Shown here: positions 1-6,242 of the stretch, piece after piece
Position numbering within the stretch: the stretch's first letter is position 1
How the letters are laid out: each line of letters starts with the position of its first letter
Origin: Flavobacteriales bacterium UBA958
GTDB lineage: Bacteria > Bacteroidota > Bacteroidia > Flavobacteriales_D > Crocinitomicaceae
Assembly (NCBI GenBank): GCA_002293045.1
Contig: DBCM01000094.1
Location: forward strand, 1-15,303
Direction of reading: 5' to 3'
Length of the DNA: 15,303 nt
Made by a program: the position numbers and the translations under genes
The notes under the pieces: model-generated
Seen by the model: the letters and a program-made list of their open reading frames with translations, nothing else
Told to the model about the DNA's origin: nothing
Database searches by the model: none

Positions 1-126
1 GTTTTCGTCCGACGGTGCTTCTTCCACCGCTGGAGCTTCTTCTACTGCTGGTGCTTCTTCCACTGCTGGAGCTTCTTTCACTGCTGGAGCGTCTTCCGCT
101 ACAGGTGCTTCCACTACTGCTGGTGT
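1..126 (-). repeat. 18-bp tandem coding repeats in the rpsB tail (APAVEE units)
   Basis: Seven consecutive 18-bp units encode TPAVVE, APVAED, APAVKE, APAVEE, APAVEE, APAVEE and APSDEN. The unit boundaries fall every 18 nt (126, 108, 90, 72, 54, 36, 18) and stay in the +1-shifted rpsB frame. Synonymous differences between units (for example GCT/GCA for Ala) show that the array is not a fresh duplication. It may continue past the left edge, where the sequence stops. Confidence 0.9.
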
Positions 127-919
127 TTCTTCAGCCACAGGAGCAGCTACTTTTGCTACTTTACGCTCAGCCACTGGGGCTTCGGCCACAGAATCATCTG
201 AATTTTCTTCGCTCGCATCACCTTTCAAGTTTTTGCGATCTTCCAACCCTTGTTGGATGGCAATACAAATTTCATCCAAAATTAATGCAATTGATTTGGT
301 TGCATCGTCGTTCGCAGGAATCGGGAAATCAACCAATTTCGGATTTGAGTTTGTATCTACAATTGCGAAACGTTGGAATATTCAAACGTTTTGCCTCAGC
401 CAATGCAATGTGTTCTTTAAGGATGTCAACAATGAAAATAGCCGCAGGCTGACGCGTCATGTCTGAAATTGATCCAAAAGTTTTTTCAAGTTTGTCTCGT
501 TGACGAGACTTGAATAATTTTTCGCGTTTGTTTAAAGTATCCCACGTACCGTCCGATTTCATCTTATCGATGAGTGACATTTTTCGGATTGATTTTCTTG
601 TGGTTTGAAAATTAGTAAGCATACCACCAGACCAACGTTCTGTAACGAATGGCATGTTCACTTGAGCTACGCGTTGCGCAACAATTTCCTTTGCTTGTTT
701 TTTCGTGGCAACAAATAAGACTTTTTTACCGGAGCGCGCAATTTGTTTCATGGCTGCTGCGGCTTGCTCTAGATGAACAATCGTCTTATTTAAATCAATG
801 ATGTGGATTCCCTTTTTTTCTTCGAAAATGTAAGGGGCCATTGCTGGATTCCATTTTCTTTTAAGGTGACCAAAATGTACTCCCGCTTCGAGAAGTCTTT
901 CAAATGTTACTTTTGACAT
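1..919 (-). CDS. rpsB: 30S ribosomal protein S2, 3' end off the window, with an apparent +1 frameshift
   Basis: Structural protein of the small ribosomal subunit. The N-terminal part is typical S2 (GVHFGHLKRKWNP near residue 13, then FVATKKQA and RWSGGMLTN). Frame 0 is readable from the ATG at 919 to Phe184 (368-370) and would end at a TGA (329-331) after 12 unrelated residues. Skipping one base (367) restores the conserved continuation TF-AIVDTNSNP and an open frame of 122 more codons to the window edge, so at least 306 residues are encoded. After the S2 core (to about residue 232) comes an acidic tail rich in Ala, Pro, Val and Glu with hexapeptide repeats. It lies 88 nt downstream of rpsI in the order rplM-rpsI-rpsB; tsf is expected beyond the edge but is not seen. 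The break is either a sequence error or a translational shift; a dead gene is unlikely because S2 is essential and the downstream frame is intact. Confidence 0.95.
364..373 (-). other. Frameshift point in rpsB at ACG-UUU-C-GCA
   Basis: On the coding strand the sequence reads ACG TTT C GCA. In frame 0 it gives Thr-Phe-Arg-Asn and soon a stop; with one base skipped it gives the family-typical Thr-Phe-Ala-Ile-Val-Asp. UUU followed by C is a known +1-prone site, because tRNA-Phe can re-pair from UUU to UUC. A one-base insertion error in the assembly would look exactly the same. No prfB-like Shine-Dalgarno stimulator and no stop codon sits at the site, which favours an error or a recent mutation over a programmed shift. 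Confidence 0.85.
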
Positions 920-948
920 ATATAATTGTTTACGTTCCTAATTTAAAG

Positions 949-982
949 CAATTGCTGAGGGATAAAAGGTGCTCAGCAATTT
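949..982 (-). promoter_or_regulatory. Perfect 10-bp hairpin in the rpsI-rpsB spacer
   Basis: AATTGCTGAG (950-959) and CTCAGCAATT (972-981) are exact inverted repeats around a 12-nt loop. The hairpin lies in the 88-nt spacer between rpsI and rpsB, about 30 nt before the rpsB start. No T-tract follows on the minus strand, so it is not a standard intrinsic terminator. It could be an RNA processing site or part of a leader by which S2 controls its own synthesis, as S2 does in E. coli; that role is inference. Confidence 0.6.
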
Positions 983-1007
983 GGATACTAAACCTCCAAG
1001 TGTTCGA

Positions 1008-1394
1008 TTAACGTTTCGAGAACTGGAATTTCTTTCTTGCTTTTGGCTGACCTGGCTTCTTACGCTCTACCATTCTTGGGTCACGCGTCATCAATCCTTC
1101 TGCGCGCAATGCTGGTTTAAAGTCTTCAGAAATCTCGACTAGAGCTCTTGATATTCCCAAACGAACGGCCTCGGCTTGTCCGTTGATTCCACCGCCATTC
1201 ACCGTTGCTTTTACGTTGTACTGACCTACTGTTTCTGTTAATTCAAACGGTTGGTTTATTTTTGTTAACAAAAGATTCGTAGGGAAAAATTCAGATACAG
1301 GACGATTGTTGATCGTTACTTCTCCCTTACCTTTTGAAAGATAAACACGCGCTACGGCTGTTTTTCTTCTTCCTAAAGCATTTGTAATATCCAT
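1008..1394 (-). CDS. rpsI: 30S ribosomal protein S9
   Basis: Small-subunit protein whose basic C-terminal tail reaches the P-site tRNA. All family landmarks are present in 128 residues: GRRKTAVARVYL at the start, VNGGGINGQAEAVRLGISRAL in the middle, and RDPRMVERKKPGQPKARKKF ending in the universal QFSKR-type tail with a final Arg. The length is normal for the family. The ATG at 1394 follows the rplM stop after only 3 nt, so the two genes are almost certainly co-transcribed and translationally coupled. Confidence 0.98.
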   Translation of the reverse strand: MDITNALGRRKTAVARVYLSKGKGEVTINNRPVSEFFPTNLLLTKINQPFELTETVGQYNVKATVNGGGINGQAEAVRLGISRALVEISEDFKPALRAEGLMTRDPRMVERKKPGQPKARKKFQFSKR

Positions 1395-1397
1395 GAG

Positions 1398-1853
1398 TTA
1401 TAATAAATTGTCTAAGTTCAACACTTCAGGTTGCTGCGCATCATGTTTGTGAGCATCTCCTCTGTATACTTTCAAGTTGGTATAAATTTGACGTCCCAAC
1501 GTATTTTTTGGTAGCATCCCTTTAATTGCTTTTTCAATTAAACGCTCCGGATGTTTCTTTAACATGACCTCTGCGGAAGTAAAGCGTTGACCTCCGGGAT
1601 AACCAGAGTATCTTACGTATTCTTTATTTTCCAACTTCGTACCGGAAAACGCAACTTTCTCCGCATTGATAATAATTACGTTATCACCACAATCCGCATG
1701 GGGAGTGTAACATGTTTTGTATTTACCTCGAAGCACCTTTGCTACCACACTGGCCAAACGACCAACATGCTGCCCTGAAGCATCTACAATAAACCACTTT
1801 TTACCTGCAGTTGCAGTGTTTCCTGATATAGTTCTGTAACTTAACGTATCCAC
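1398..1853 (-). CDS. rplM: 50S ribosomal protein L13
   Basis: Early-assembling large-subunit protein. The 151 residues show the L13 signature: KKWFIVDASGQHVGRLASVVAKVLRGK, then HADCGDNVIIINAEKV, YVRYSGYPGG, and KGMLPKNTLGRQIYTNLKVYRG with HKHDAQQPE near the end. The length is normal. It is the first gene of the rplM-rpsI-rpsB group and lies just downstream of a strong Bacteroidota-type promoter, so expression of the group should be driven from here. The order rplM-rpsI is widely conserved in bacteria; rpsB following directly is typical of Bacteroidota. Confidence 0.98.
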   Translation of the reverse strand: MDTLSYRTISGNTATAGKKWFIVDASGQHVGRLASVVAKVLRGKYKTCYTPHADCGDNVIIINAEKVAFSGTKLENKEYVRYSGYPGGQRFTSAEVMLKKHPERLIEKAIKGMLPKNTLGRQIYTNLKVYRGDAHKHDAQQPEVLNLDNLL

Positions 1854-1895
1854 AATCGTAATAATTTAACTGTAAAACCCTATTTTAAGGGGGTG

Positions 1896-1926
1896 CAAAG
1901 ATAGAAGGAATGTTTTAATTTTCCAA
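1896..1926 (-). promoter_or_regulatory. Bacteroidota-type promoter for rplM-rpsI-rpsB
   Basis: On the minus strand a -7 element TATCTTTG (1896-1903) fits the consensus TAnnTTTG exactly. A -33 TTG (1924-1926) lies 20 nt upstream. The spacing matches the known Bacteroidota sigma-A consensus. Transcription would start near 1888-1891, giving a leader of about 35 nt before the rplM ATG. Confidence 0.8.
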
Positions 1927-1948
1927 CCCGAGTGAAAAAAAAGTGCAA

Positions 1949-2707
1949 TTATTTTGATTTAAATGCGAGGATCGCATTCCGAGTGAATTCACCCAGTACT
2001 AATCTTCCACTAATTCCTGCCCGTTCAGTCAACAACTGATCCCAATCTTCGGTACCTTGCCAAAAAATCCGTTTTAATTCGTACATGGCTTCCGGATTTG
2101 ATTGAGCTAATCGAATTGCTAAGTTGTCAACTGCCTCATCCATCGCTGCAATGTCTTCAAAAACTTCGGCATACAACCCCTTATTCTTGGCCCACTCGGC
2201 ACTTCGCCATGCTGTCGCGTTGATAGCCAATTCGCTCATGCCCGAAACGCCTATTTTTCGAGCTACGGCAGGTCCAACTACAAATGGCCCGATGCCAACT
2301 GCCAGTTCAGAGAGTTTGATGTCGGCTTGAGTGGTAGCAAAACAATAGTCTACCGCCGCTGCAATTCCAACACCCCCTCCAACTGCTTTACCTTGAATGC
2401 GTCCAATGATTAACTGTTTTGCTGTCCGGCATGCATTGATCACCTTTGCAAATCCTGAAAAAAACTCCAGCCCGCTTTCGTAATCTTTAATGGCCACAAG
2501 TTCATCAAAACTAGCACCTGCACAGAACGTTTTTTCTCCAAGAGACCTTAAAATAATGACGCGCACCTCAGCATTTGCCCCAACCGTTTTAATTTCGTCT
2601 GCGAGTTTATTAAGGATAACTCCCGGCAATGAGTTGCTTTGGGGGTGTCCAAAGGTGATGGTCGCAATACCTTTCGAAATATTGCTTACGACAGATCCGT
2701 TTTCCAT
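1949..2707 (-). CDS. Enoyl-CoA hydratase/isomerase (crotonase) family protein
   Basis: Crotonase-fold enzyme acting on an acyl-CoA thioester; the substrate is not readable from sequence. The 252 residues carry the oxyanion-hole segments FCAGASFDEL (61-70) and GKAVGGGVGIAAAVDY (106-121). Of the two catalytic glutamates of classical enoyl-CoA hydratases, only the second is seen (Glu134 in KLSELAVGIGP). The position of the first, normally in GGG-x-E, is Gly114. That argues against plain water addition by the two-Glu mechanism and leaves isomerase, methylglutaconyl-CoA hydratase-like or other crotonase activity possible. The ATG at 2707 is 1 nt after the stop of the coiled-coil gene, so the two form an operon. 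The closest relatives I recall are Bacteroidota proteins annotated only at family level. Confidence 0.88.
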   Translation of the reverse strand: MENGSVVSNISKGIATITFGHPQSNSLPGVILNKLADEIKTVGANAEVRVIILRSLGEKTFCAGASFDELVAIKDYESGLEFFSGFAKVINACRTAKQLIIGRIQGKAVGGGVGIAAAVDYCFATTQADIKLSELAVGIGPFVVGPAVARKIGVSGMSELAINATAWRSAEWAKNKGLYAEVFEDIAAMDEAVDNLAIRLAQSNPEAMYELKRIFWQGTEDWDQLLTERAGISGRLVLGEFTRNAILAFKSK

Positions 2708-2708
2708 C

Positions 2709-3662
2709 CTATTTAAGTGTAAAACTATCGGTTCCGATGAGTTGTCCTTCGCAGTAAATCTTCACCTTAAAATTACCTTTCTCCACTTCTTGTCCTTTTA
2801 AATCATAATAGATTGTGAGGTCTATTGCTTGATTATTATAGTCAATGTCTTTTTTGTCGGAATACGCCTGCTGTCCTGTTTCTGTTTCCATAATATGATT
2901 CGCCTTATTCTGTAAAATCGCACCGCTTGGTGTAATGATTTGAAGATAGACGGCCTTCTTGCCTGTGCTTGCAATTTGATTTTCTCCGATGGTGAATGAA
3001 GCCCTCATTTGCACGGCATTCTTTGCTTTTGGTGTTGGCTCCGTGGTGTTGTTTAACCTCATTCGCAAGGCTTCTGAATTAAATCCATAGGCTTGTAGCT
3101 TTGCACCTTTCTTTAACTGCTCAGACTTTTGTTCCGCATCCTGTTTGTACGTATCACGTTCGTTGGTTGTTTCAGTGAGTTTGGTCGTTGTCTCGTCCAA
3201 TACGGAAGTAAGTTTGATGTTTAGGGTATTTAATGAATCAATTTGTTTTACGTACCCACGCATGATTGAACGAAGTACTTCATTTTCTTTCTTCAAATTG
3301 AAGAGCTCTCGAGCGGATAATTTCTTATTGGTGTTGAGTTGGGTAAGTAATTGAGATATTTGTGCTTTTTGTTTGTTTAAACTGTCTGCCTTGCTGCGAT
3401 CCATTTCAATCAAGCGGTCGTAGGTGTCCAGCATATTTTTGAAATCAGTTTTAAGGTCGTTCGACAGTCCTCCCACATAACCCTCCAACATTTTATTCAT
3501 CCCTTCCATGTCTGATTTCAAGATGATGTTATCATTTTGACATTGATTCAATTCACTTCGTTTTGCGGACCACATGAATGTTAACGCGGCAAGCCCAATT
3601 AATAGAATCCCTACAACACTGTACAGGACTAGATTTGATGATTTTTGTTGATTTTCAGTCAT
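2709..3662 (-). CDS. Membrane-anchored coiled-coil protein of unknown function
   Basis: I do not recognise a named family. The 317 residues divide into three parts: a short Lys/Gln N-terminus with one hydrophobic segment (about 11-31, LVLYSVVGILLIGLAALTFM), a long Lys/Glu/Asn-rich coiled-coil region (about 35-186), and a beta-strand-rich C-terminal domain (about 215-317) containing VYLQIITPSGAIL and NFKVKIYCEGQLIGTDSF. The topology suggests a single-pass inner-membrane anchor with the coil and beta domain outside the cytoplasm. The beta domain resembles an Ig-like fold by eye only. It is coupled to the downstream crotonase gene (1-nt gap) and probably has its own promoter at 3676-3683. Proteins of this architecture are common in Bacteroidota and usually annotated hypothetical. 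Confidence 0.85.
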   Translation of the reverse strand: MTENQQKSSNLVLYSVVGILLIGLAALTFMWSAKRSELNQCQNDNIILKSDMEGMNKMLEGYVGGLSNDLKTDFKNMLDTYDRLIEMDRSKADSLNKQKAQISQLLTQLNTNKKLSARELFNLKKENEVLRSIMRGYVKQIDSLNTLNIKLTSVLDETTTKLTETTNERDTYKQDAEQKSEQLKKGAKLQAYGFNSEALRMRLNNTTEPTPKAKNAVQMRASFTIGENQIASTGKKAVYLQIITPSGAILQNKANHIMETETGQQAYSDKKDIDYNNQAIDLTIYYDLKGQEVEKGNFKVKIYCEGQLIGTDSFTLK

Positions 3663-3675
3663 GTGTAATTTTTAA

Positions 3676-3683
3676 CAAAGGTA
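3676..3683 (-). promoter_or_regulatory. Candidate -7 element upstream of the coiled-coil gene
   Basis: TACCTTTG on the minus strand matches TAnnTTTG exactly and lies 14 nt before the ATG at 3662, in the 33-nt gap after the aldehyde dehydrogenase gene. I find no TTG at the expected -33 distance, so it may be weak or coincidental. If used, the leader would be under 10 nt. Confidence 0.4.
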
Positions 3684-3695
3684 AAACATTTCAAG

Positions 3696-5102
3696 TTATG
3701 TGCTCACAGAATTTTGAACAGCTACGTAACGAATAAATCTCAGAATGGATGCCTCCCCAACTGCAGAAAATCGGTCGTCGGTACTTGCTGGAAAAGGTCC
3801 TCCATGGTGCATATCCGCTACCACAGAAACCCCCGTTGGAACACCGTTCAATATCACGCGTCCTGCATTCATACAGGCCCACTCAAAAAATTCTGATGTG
3901 TTGGGGTTTTCTCCTATCAAGGTCATGGTTAATTGACCTTTCAAGGGGGTAAGCCCTCTTAGGAGTTCATCCGGGGTATCGTAAGTCGCAATGACCGCCG
4001 CTGGACCAAAAAGTTCTTGTTGAAGGGATGGTGTTTTCAGGAATTGTTCGATAGTAACTTGAAAAAAACCACGGGTTATTCCAAATTCTATTTCTGTTTT
4101 AAGATGGGACATACCATCGAAATGCTGGGTTATTTCTTCAAGGCTGTTCTGATAACGGTCTTGTATTGAGGGGTGCAGCATCGGATGAGGGGCGGCTATT
4201 TCAAAGGCATGATTCAAGGTTTTTAAGGCTTCGGGCAGCATCGAATTCGGGCAAAATATAACTCCCGGTTTGGTGCAAAATTGGCCTGCATCCGTGGTTA
4301 TGGACTGCACCAAGGAATTCAGGTGAATGTTCAGTTCTTTCGCATTTGGAAGAATAATCACCGGATTTAAACTACCCATCTCGGCAAAACATGGAATGGG
4401 GTCTTTCCTGTTTTGAGTAAGCCGGTAAATTGCCATTCCGCCCGAAAAACTCCCTGTAAAACCGCAACCTTTGATTCTTGGATCTTGAACCAAGGTTTGT
4501 CCAATGTCGAATCCATCATCTAATACATGACCGAAAACCCCCGGGTGAAGGTTGAGTTTTTCGCGTGCATTAATAATCAGTGCAGCACTTAGTAAACTTG
4601 TTCCGGCGTGAAGCGGATGCCCTTTAACAATCACTGGACAACCTGCTGCAAATGCGCCCATTACATCTCCTCCAAGCGCAGCGTAAGCCAAGGGGAAGTT
4701 TGAAGCACCAAATACCGCAATCGGCCCGAGAGGCAGGGGTTTTTTGGATATCGTGCGGTCAGGTAAAATGCTTTGGGTTTTTTGAATGCTCAAGGCTACT
4801 GCAGCATCCCTGTAGCTATTCAGTTGTTTCAGGGTGCGGTCAAATTCGGTATCAAACCGTTGGCGTCCAAGGCTGCTTTCTGATGAATATAGCTCAAAAA
4901 GTGCTTCTTTGTGATGAATAATTTGCGCTTGGATTTCCGATAGAAATTCCACCCGGGTTGAAACATCAATTAAGGCTCCACTTTGATGGGCAAGCTCAGC
5001 GGACGCTAAGCACTTCTCCAGGTCTTCTCCCCTTGAAACCGGGTATTTGTGTGGATTTACACTGCCTAGGCGACAATTATATGTCTCAATAAAGGATGAC
5101 AA
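3696..5102 (-). CDS. Aldehyde dehydrogenase, 2,5-dioxovalerate (alpha-ketoglutaric semialdehyde) dehydrogenase type
   Basis: NAD(P)-dependent oxidation of an aldehyde to an acid. Within the ALDH superfamily the motifs point to the 2,5-dioxovalerate dehydrogenase subgroup: GPIAVFGASNFPLAY (126-140, Asn135), VIVKGHPLHAGTS (157-169), FTGSFSGG (215-222), FAEMGSLNPVIILP (239-252, base Glu241), GQFCTKPG (273-280, nucleophile Cys276), QELFGPAAV (362-370) and NGVPTGVSV with HHGGPFPAS near 432-440. Such enzymes serve pentose, sugar-acid or hydroxyproline breakdown; no such pathway genes are nearby, so the substrate is uncertain. At 468 residues it is shorter than the roughly 500-530 I expect, mostly at the N-terminus. 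The start codon is TTG at 5102, 4 nt after the purS stop. A TAG lies in frame a few codons upstream with no ATG between, so TTG initiation with coupling to purS looks required. Confidence 0.88.
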   Translation of the reverse strand: MSSFIETYNCRLGSVNPHKYPVSRGEDLEKCLASAELAHQSGALIDVSTRVEFLSEIQAQIIHHKEALFELYSSESSLGRQRFDTEFDRTLKQLNSYRDAAVALSIQKTQSILPDRTISKKPLPLGPIAVFGASNFPLAYAALGGDVMGAFAAGCPVIVKGHPLHAGTSLLSAALIINAREKLNLHPGVFGHVLDDGFDIGQTLVQDPRIKGCGFTGSFSGGMAIYRLTQNRKDPIPCFAEMGSLNPVIILPNAKELNIHLNSLVQSITTDAGQFCTKPGVIFCPNSMLPEALKTLNHAFEIAAPHPMLHPSIQDRYQNSLEEITQHFDGMSHLKTEIEFGITRGFFQVTIEQFLKTPSLQQELFGPAAVIATYDTPDELLRGLTPLKGQLTMTLIGENPNTSEFFEWACMNAGRVILNGVPTGVSVVADMHHGGPFPASTDDRFSAVGEASILRFIRYVAVQNSVST

Positions 5103-5106
5103 GGGT

Positions 5107-5358
5107 CTAAACCGCTTCTACAGTATATGTGTATGACTCCATAATGGCGTTGGCCAGCATGTTCTTGCAGGCTTCTTCCACCCGTTCTTTTGCCGTTTCA
5201 ATGGATTCTGAATCAACGAACAATCGAATATGTCGTCCGATTCTTACGCCTTGTATTTCATGCATGCCAATAGATGCCATGGCATGGGTAACTGCTTTGC
5301 CTTGAGGGTCTAGTAAGGCGTCGTGAGGCATAACGTCGATTTCAGCTTTGAATTTCAT
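5107..5358 (-). CDS. purS: Phosphoribosylformylglycinamidine synthase subunit PurS
   Basis: Small subunit of the three-part FGAM synthase (PurS-PurQ-PurL), which converts FGAR to FGAM in purine synthesis; PurS helps form the ammonia channel. The 83 residues begin with MKFKAEIDVMP and contain the hallmark LLDPQGKAVTHAMASIGM and VRIGRHIRLFVD, followed by a helix and a C-terminal beta strand ending YTYTVEAV. I chose the ATG at 5358 over an in-frame TTG at 5382 because the family starts at this Met. The start lies inside the 3' end of pssA (17-nt overlap), so translation is probably coupled. purQ and purL are not in the window. Confidence 0.92.
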   Translation of the reverse strand: MKFKAEIDVMPHDALLDPQGKAVTHAMASIGMHEIQGVRIGRHIRLFVDSESIETAKERVEEACKNMLANAIMESYTYTVEAV

Positions 5359-6139
5359 GGTGCTTCGTGGTTTTGTTCTCAATAATGGATAAAGTCACAT
5401 ACAAAAGTACAATTATTGGTAGTGCGTAGACTTGAAAAACAAAAATTGTTATCAACGAAATTCCTAACAAGAGGTATTGAAATCGATTGTTTTTAAATCC
5501 AAAATCTTTGATTTTAAGCGACAATAAGGGGATTTCAGAAATTAACAACAAGGGGAATATTAACGCAGTTATTGCCATCACTACAGGGTTCAATACCCAC
5601 GGGTAAGAAGGTTCAAAAGGTGTGGTGTTTTCGATTCCGATTTTCCAATACAGTAGGGGAAAGAATATGAAAAATATGGTGCTGGTGGGGGTGGGGACCC
5701 CAATAAATCGATCGCTTTGCCGTGTGTCATTGTTGAATTTTGCTAAACGAAATAACGAAAAGAAGGGAATGCTGAGCGCGCAAAGACTTAACCAATCGGT
5801 GTAATCGTGAAATTGGAAATCATGAAATTTTAAATAAGTAGCTCCAAGGTTACCGTTTAATCTCAGTTCGATCACAATAAACATTAAAATGCCCGGAGCA
5901 AGTCCGAAAGAAACCAAATCCGCTAAGGAGTCGAGGTCTTTGCCAATGGGAGAGCTTATGCCCATTTTTCTTGCAACAAACCCATCAAAAAAATCGAATA
6001 TCATGGCAATGACGAGCAACAGTGAACTCCATTCAATCCGGCCAAAAAATGCAAGAATTATCGCTAATACACCGCAAAGGAAGTTTGTAGCAGTAATTAA
6101 GTTGGGGAGATTAAACAACTTCAAGCCCTTTTCATTCAT
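5342..6139 (-). CDS. pssA: CDP-diacylglycerol--serine O-phosphatidyltransferase
   Basis: Makes phosphatidylserine from CDP-diacylglycerol and serine, the first step to phosphatidylethanolamine, at the inner membrane. The CDP-alcohol phosphotransferase motif DGxxARx8GxxxDxxxD is complete: Asp52-Gly53, Ala56-Arg57, Gly66, Asp70 and Asp74. The rest is a series of hydrophobic segments (for example 20-33, 39-50, 115-130, 185-200 and two near the C-terminus), as expected of a polytopic membrane enzyme. The N-terminus LFNLPNLITATNFLCG is typical of Bacteroidota PssA. The length (265) is slightly long. It is first in the run pssA-purS-aldehyde dehydrogenase and divergent from the PorV/PorQ gene. A phosphatidylserine decarboxylase gene is not in the window. 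Confidence 0.93.
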   Translation of the reverse strand: MNEKGLKLFNLPNLITATNFLCGVLAIILAFFGRIEWSSLLLVIAMIFDFFDGFVARKMGISSPIGKDLDSLADLVSFGLAPGILMFIVIELRLNGNLGATYLKFHDFQFHDYTDWLSLCALSIPFFSLFRLAKFNNDTRQSDRFIGVPTPTSTIFFIFFPLLYWKIGIENTTPFEPSYPWVLNPVVMAITALIFPLLLISEIPLLSLKIKDFGFKNNRFQYLLLGISLITIFVFQVYALPIIVLLYVTLSIIENKTTKHHEIQS

Positions 6140-6242
6140 TTAAGGCGAAGGTAATTCAAAATTCCCTTATATTTATCGGGTAAAATAGTTTCCTGCACAA
6201 TAAATGCCGTTGAAAAAGAGTTTACGAGGACCAAAATTTTAT
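6140..6242. promoter_or_regulatory. Divergent spacer between pssA and the PorV/PorQ gene
   Basis: An AT-rich spacer of about 103 nt must hold both divergent promoters. On the minus strand, TACCTTCG (6146-6153) is a one-mismatch -7 element for pssA, but it lies very close to the start and lacks a -33 TTG. On the plus strand, TATATTTA (near 6168-6175) is a weak match for the downstream gene. Neither is convincing. A GAGGA-like sequence about 12 nt before the ATG at 6243 could be a ribosome binding site. Confidence 0.35.

Noticed and set aside
15..452. Leucine-rich 145-residue plus-strand ORF
   Set aside because: It is the antisense shadow of the repetitive rpsB tail; its Leu/Pro richness comes from the complement of Glu/Ala/Pro/Val codons, and it crosses the rpsB frameshift point.
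329..919. rpsB as a complete 196-residue gene
   Set aside because: The last 12 residues after Phe184 are unrelated to S2, while the +1 frame continues the conserved sequence; the short form is an artefact of the frame break.
1927..1948. T-run after the crotonase gene as an intrinsic terminator
   Set aside because: The eight-T run on the minus strand has no G/C-rich stem directly before it.
3691..3936. Several overlapping ORFs of 60-67 residues on both strands around 3700-3950
   Set aside because: All lie inside the 3' end of the aldehyde dehydrogenase gene in other frames and show no recognisable protein features.
5107..5382. Longer 91-residue PurS starting from TTG at 5382
   Set aside because: The family begins at the Met encoded at 5358, and the extra eight residues have no family counterpart.
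6204..6242. Upstream ATG for the PorV/PorQ-family gene
   Set aside because: It would put 13 mostly polar and basic residues before a good signal peptide; the ATG at 6243 has a GAGGA-like site upstream. It cannot be fully excluded.
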